Assembly (NCBI GenBank): GCA_011046015.1
Contig: DSBO01000073.1
Coordinates: forward strand, 1 to 10,565
Direction: 5' to 3'
Length of the DNA stretch: 10,565 bases
From: Thioalkalivibrio sp.
GTDB lineage: Bacteria > Pseudomonadota > Gammaproteobacteria > SpSt-1174
Made by a program: the position numbers and the translations under genes. This document shows positions 9,030-10,565 of this stretch, piece by piece. The notes beneath the pieces were generated by a model, which was not told the origin of the DNA, ran no database searches, and saw only the letters and a list, made by a program, of their open reading frames with translations. Each line of letters begins with the position of its first letter. Position 1 is the stretch's first letter.

Positions 9030-10433
9030 TCAGTTCTCCTCCAGCGGTTTGATACGAAGTTTCAATCCATCCATGGACAGCACTTCCACGCGCTGCCCCT
9101 TGCGCACGGGCCGGTCGGCCACACCCGTCCACAGCTCACTGTGGACGCGGATGCGGCCACTCTTGTCGAAGTCCTCCAGCGCCTCACCCAGCGCGCCGAC
9201 CATCTCCTCGGCACCACTGACCACCTTCTTCCTGCGCATGCGGATGAACATGCCCGTCACCCACAGGAAGAACACGGCCGACAGGAGCGCCGTACCCCCG
9301 ATCAATGGCAATGACACCCTCAGGTTCTCCTCGTCCAGCAGAATCACTGAGCCCACCGCGAAGGCGATCACACCGCCGACCCCTAGCGCGCCGAAACTCG
9401 GCATGAACGCCTCCGTGATCATGAAGGCGACGCCGATCAGGATCAGTGCCAGGCCCGCATAATTGATGGGCAGCACCTGGAAGGCATACAACGCCAGCAC
9501 CAGGCAGATGGCGCCGACCACGCCCGGCAGCACGTAGCCCGGGTTGGACAGCTCGAAGATCAGCCCATAGATACCGATCATCATCAGGATATAGGCGATG
9601 TTCGGATCGGTGATGATGGACAGCAGCTCGTAGCGCCAGTCGGGCTCGATGAACTCCACCGATGCATTGGTGGTTTCCAGGGTGATCTCGCCGATCTCCA
9701 TGCGCACCGTGAGCCCGTCCATCTGCCTGAGCAAGTCGCTCAGATCCTCGGCCACCAGGTCAATGACGTTCAGCTCCAGCGCCTCTTCGGCGGTGAGATT
9801 GACCGCTTCGCGCACCGCGCGCTCGGCCCACTCGGCATTGCGGCCGCGACGCTCGGCCAGCCCGCGGATGTAGGCGGCCGCATCGTTGATGACCTTACGC
9901 TCCATGGCCGTGCTGCCATCGCCCGGCTTCGGTGTCGTCGATTCCTTGTCTGCCCCCGGCTCGTCCTCGTCGCCCGTCTGGTCGGGGGATGCGGGCCTTG
10001 CCGGCGATCTGGGCTCTTCGGGCATGCCCGGCATGCCGCCGATCTGCACCGGCGTGGCCGAGCCGAGATTGGTGGCCGGTGCCATGGCCGCCACGTGACT
10101 CGCGTAGAGGATGTAGGTGCCGGCACTGGCGGCGCGTGAACCGGAGGGATAGACATAGGTCGCGACGGGAACACGCGAACCGAGAATCGCCTTGATCATC
10201 TGCCGCATGGAGGTGTCGAGGCCGCCGGGCGTGTCCATGCGCAGCACCACCACCGCGGCGTCCCGCTCCGCGGCGCGCTCGATGCCACGCACCACATAGT
10301 CGGCCGTGGCCGGGCCAATCGCCCCCTTGATATCGAGCACCACGGCCGGGGGCGGTGTCTGCGCCTGCACGGCCAGAAGCCCGCCTACACCGAACAGCAT
10401 CAGAAACACCAGCCTGCGCAATCCTCTGCCCAT
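9030..10433 (-). CDS. Long NfeD-family membrane-bound serine protease (ClpP class)
   Basis: The protein has 467 residues. An N-terminal signal or anchor (about 7-24) leads into a ClpP/crotonase-like domain (30-240), with LRMDTPGGLDTSMRQMI (64-80), the nucleophile in RAASAGTYI (Ser103) and Lys180 in ERKVINDAAAYI. These match the Ser97/Lys138 dyad of Pyrococcus PH1510. A linker of about 40 residues (132-172), rich in Pro, Asp, Glu and Gly, lies between Ser and Lys. Four or five hydrophobic segments follow (about 278-396, including DPNIAYILMMIGIYGLIFEL and FMPSFGALGVGG), then a cytoplasmic OB-fold NfeD domain (about 404-463; VGALGEALEDFDKSGRIRV). The family acts with a slipin partner in membrane quality control, and that partner gene follows with one base between. 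GGAG lies 6 bases before the ATG at 10431-10433. The symbol nfeD is used loosely for several lengths of protein, so none is given. Confidence 0.93.
   Translation of the reverse strand: MGRGLRRLVFLMLFGVGGLLAVQAQTPPPAVVLDIKGAIGPATADYVVRGIERAAERDAAVVVLRMDTPGGLDTSMRQMIKAILGSRVPVATYVYPSGSRAASAGTYILYASHVAAMAPATNLGSATPVQIGGMPGMPEEPRSPARPASPDQTGDEDEPGADKESTTPKPGDGSTAMERKVINDAAAYIRGLAERRGRNAEWAERAVREAVNLTAEEALELNVIDLVAEDLSDLLRQMDGLTVRMEIGEITLETTNASVEFIEPDWRYELLSIITDPNIAYILMMIGIYGLIFELSNPGYVLPGVVGAICLVLALYAFQVLPINYAGLALILIGVAFMITEAFMPSFGALGVGGVIAFAVGSVILLDEENLRVSLPLIGGTALLSAVFFLWVTGMFIRMRRKKVVSGAEEMVGALGEALEDFDKSGRIRVHSELWTGVADRPVRKGQRVEVLSMDGLKLRIKPLEEN
9036..9042 (-). promoter_or_regulatory. Slipin ribosome binding site inside the nfeD 3' end
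   Basis: GGAGGAG on the minus strand also encodes the last Glu codons of the NfeD-type protease. It sits 7 bases before the slipin ATG, and the protease TGA falls between them. This is a strong site placed for translational coupling of the two partner proteins. Confidence 0.7.
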
Positions 10434-10512
10434 TCCTCGCTCCCGTTTCAGGCCCTGCGATTATGGTAGCATTGCGCGTCTGGCCCCACACCGCAACCGC
10501 AACCGAAATACG
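10434..10512. promoter_or_regulatory. Divergent promoter region between the nfeD operon and the mobA-like gene
   Basis: This 79-base spacer must hold start signals for the divergent genes unless one is read from further away. On the minus strand CATAAT (10460-10465) matches the -10 consensus at 5 of 6 and would give a leader of about 20 bases for the protease gene, but the sequence 17 bases upstream is a poor -35 box. On the plus strand TAGCAT (10468-10473) with GTTTCA 16 bases upstream (10446-10451) is a weak candidate overlapping the other. A short tandem of CCGCAA (10491-10505) precedes the right-hand gene. Confidence 0.35.
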
Positions 10513-10565
10513 ATGACAACCGATGCCCTGACAGCCCTGATCCTCACCGGAGGCCAAGGCAGCCG
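10513..10565 (+). CDS. N-terminal start of a nucleotidyltransferase, probably MobA (cut by the window edge)
   Basis: Only 17 full codons and the first two bases of a certain Arg codon are visible: MTTDALTALILTGGQGS then R. The segment LILTGGQGSR matches the N-terminal nucleotide-binding loop of sugar/NTP transferases, whose typical form in MobA is LAGGQGxRMGG. MobA attaches GMP to molybdopterin to make the bis-MGD cofactor of bacterial molybdoenzymes. Related loops occur in GlmU (LAAGKGTRM) and mannose-1-phosphate guanylyltransferases (LAGGSGTRL); the GGQGSR form favours MobA, but the decisive residues lie outside the window. A Thr replaces the usual Ala before the glycines. No clear ribosome binding site precedes the ATG. 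It is divergent from the nfeD operon. Confidence 0.6.
   Translation, partial: MTTDALTALILTGGQGS

Noticed and set aside
7217..9052. A 611-codon open frame on the plus strand opposite xerD and slipin
   Set aside because: It lies entirely antisense to two genes with complete catalytic or domain signatures. Its translation is Gly/His/Val/Ala/Leu-rich without recognisable motifs, as expected for an antisense frame in GC-rich DNA.

Overview
The window is GC-rich (about two thirds by eye), almost fully coding chromosomal DNA. It holds ten protein genes: eight complete ones and one cut at each edge. The proteins resemble gammaproteobacterial housekeeping families: a class II dihydroorotase of E. coli PyrC type, a CnoX/YbbN co-chaperone, RecQ with an HRDC domain, and a XerD whose six catalytic residues all sit at a constant +13 offset from E. 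coli XerD. The order xerD-dsbC also occurs in E. coli. I infer a free-living, high-GC gammaproteobacterium. The lineage cannot be fixed from this sequence alone.

Left part (1-4818, + strand): the C-terminal RecB-type nuclease end of a UvrD/AddA-like recombination enzyme, then cnoX, pyrC and recQ. A good sigma70-like promoter lies in the last codons of the nuclease gene and its spacer, so cnoX probably starts a new transcription unit. pyrC follows closely enough to be co-transcribed. recQ is 99 bases further on and carries an extra C-terminal domain beyond HRDC.

Middle (4843-6318, - strand, convergent with recQ): an exported PQQ-type sugar dehydrogenase (Asd/YliI family) followed after 3 bases by a small DUF2007 protein with one C-terminal membrane helix. 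These two form a unit of their own. A strong rho-independent terminator at 6390-6416 separates them from the operon upstream.

Right part (6442-10433, - strand): an apparent operon, nfeD (long membrane serine protease) - slipin (SPFH/stomatin-like) - xerD - dsbC. The first three genes are separated by at most about a dozen bases. The protease-slipin pair is a known conserved unit of membrane homeostasis. XerD resolves chromosome dimers and DsbC isomerises periplasmic disulfides. At the right edge a divergent gene begins that looks like mobA (molybdenum cofactor guanylyltransferase).

I see no RNA genes, CRISPR arrays, insertion sequences, prophage genes or origin, and no gene-free stretch longer than about 125 bases. 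Nothing here amounts to a clearly new biological system. The points most worth a second look are the DUF2007/sugar dehydrogenase pair, the coupling of xerD to the nfeD-slipin operon, and the C-terminal domain on RecQ.
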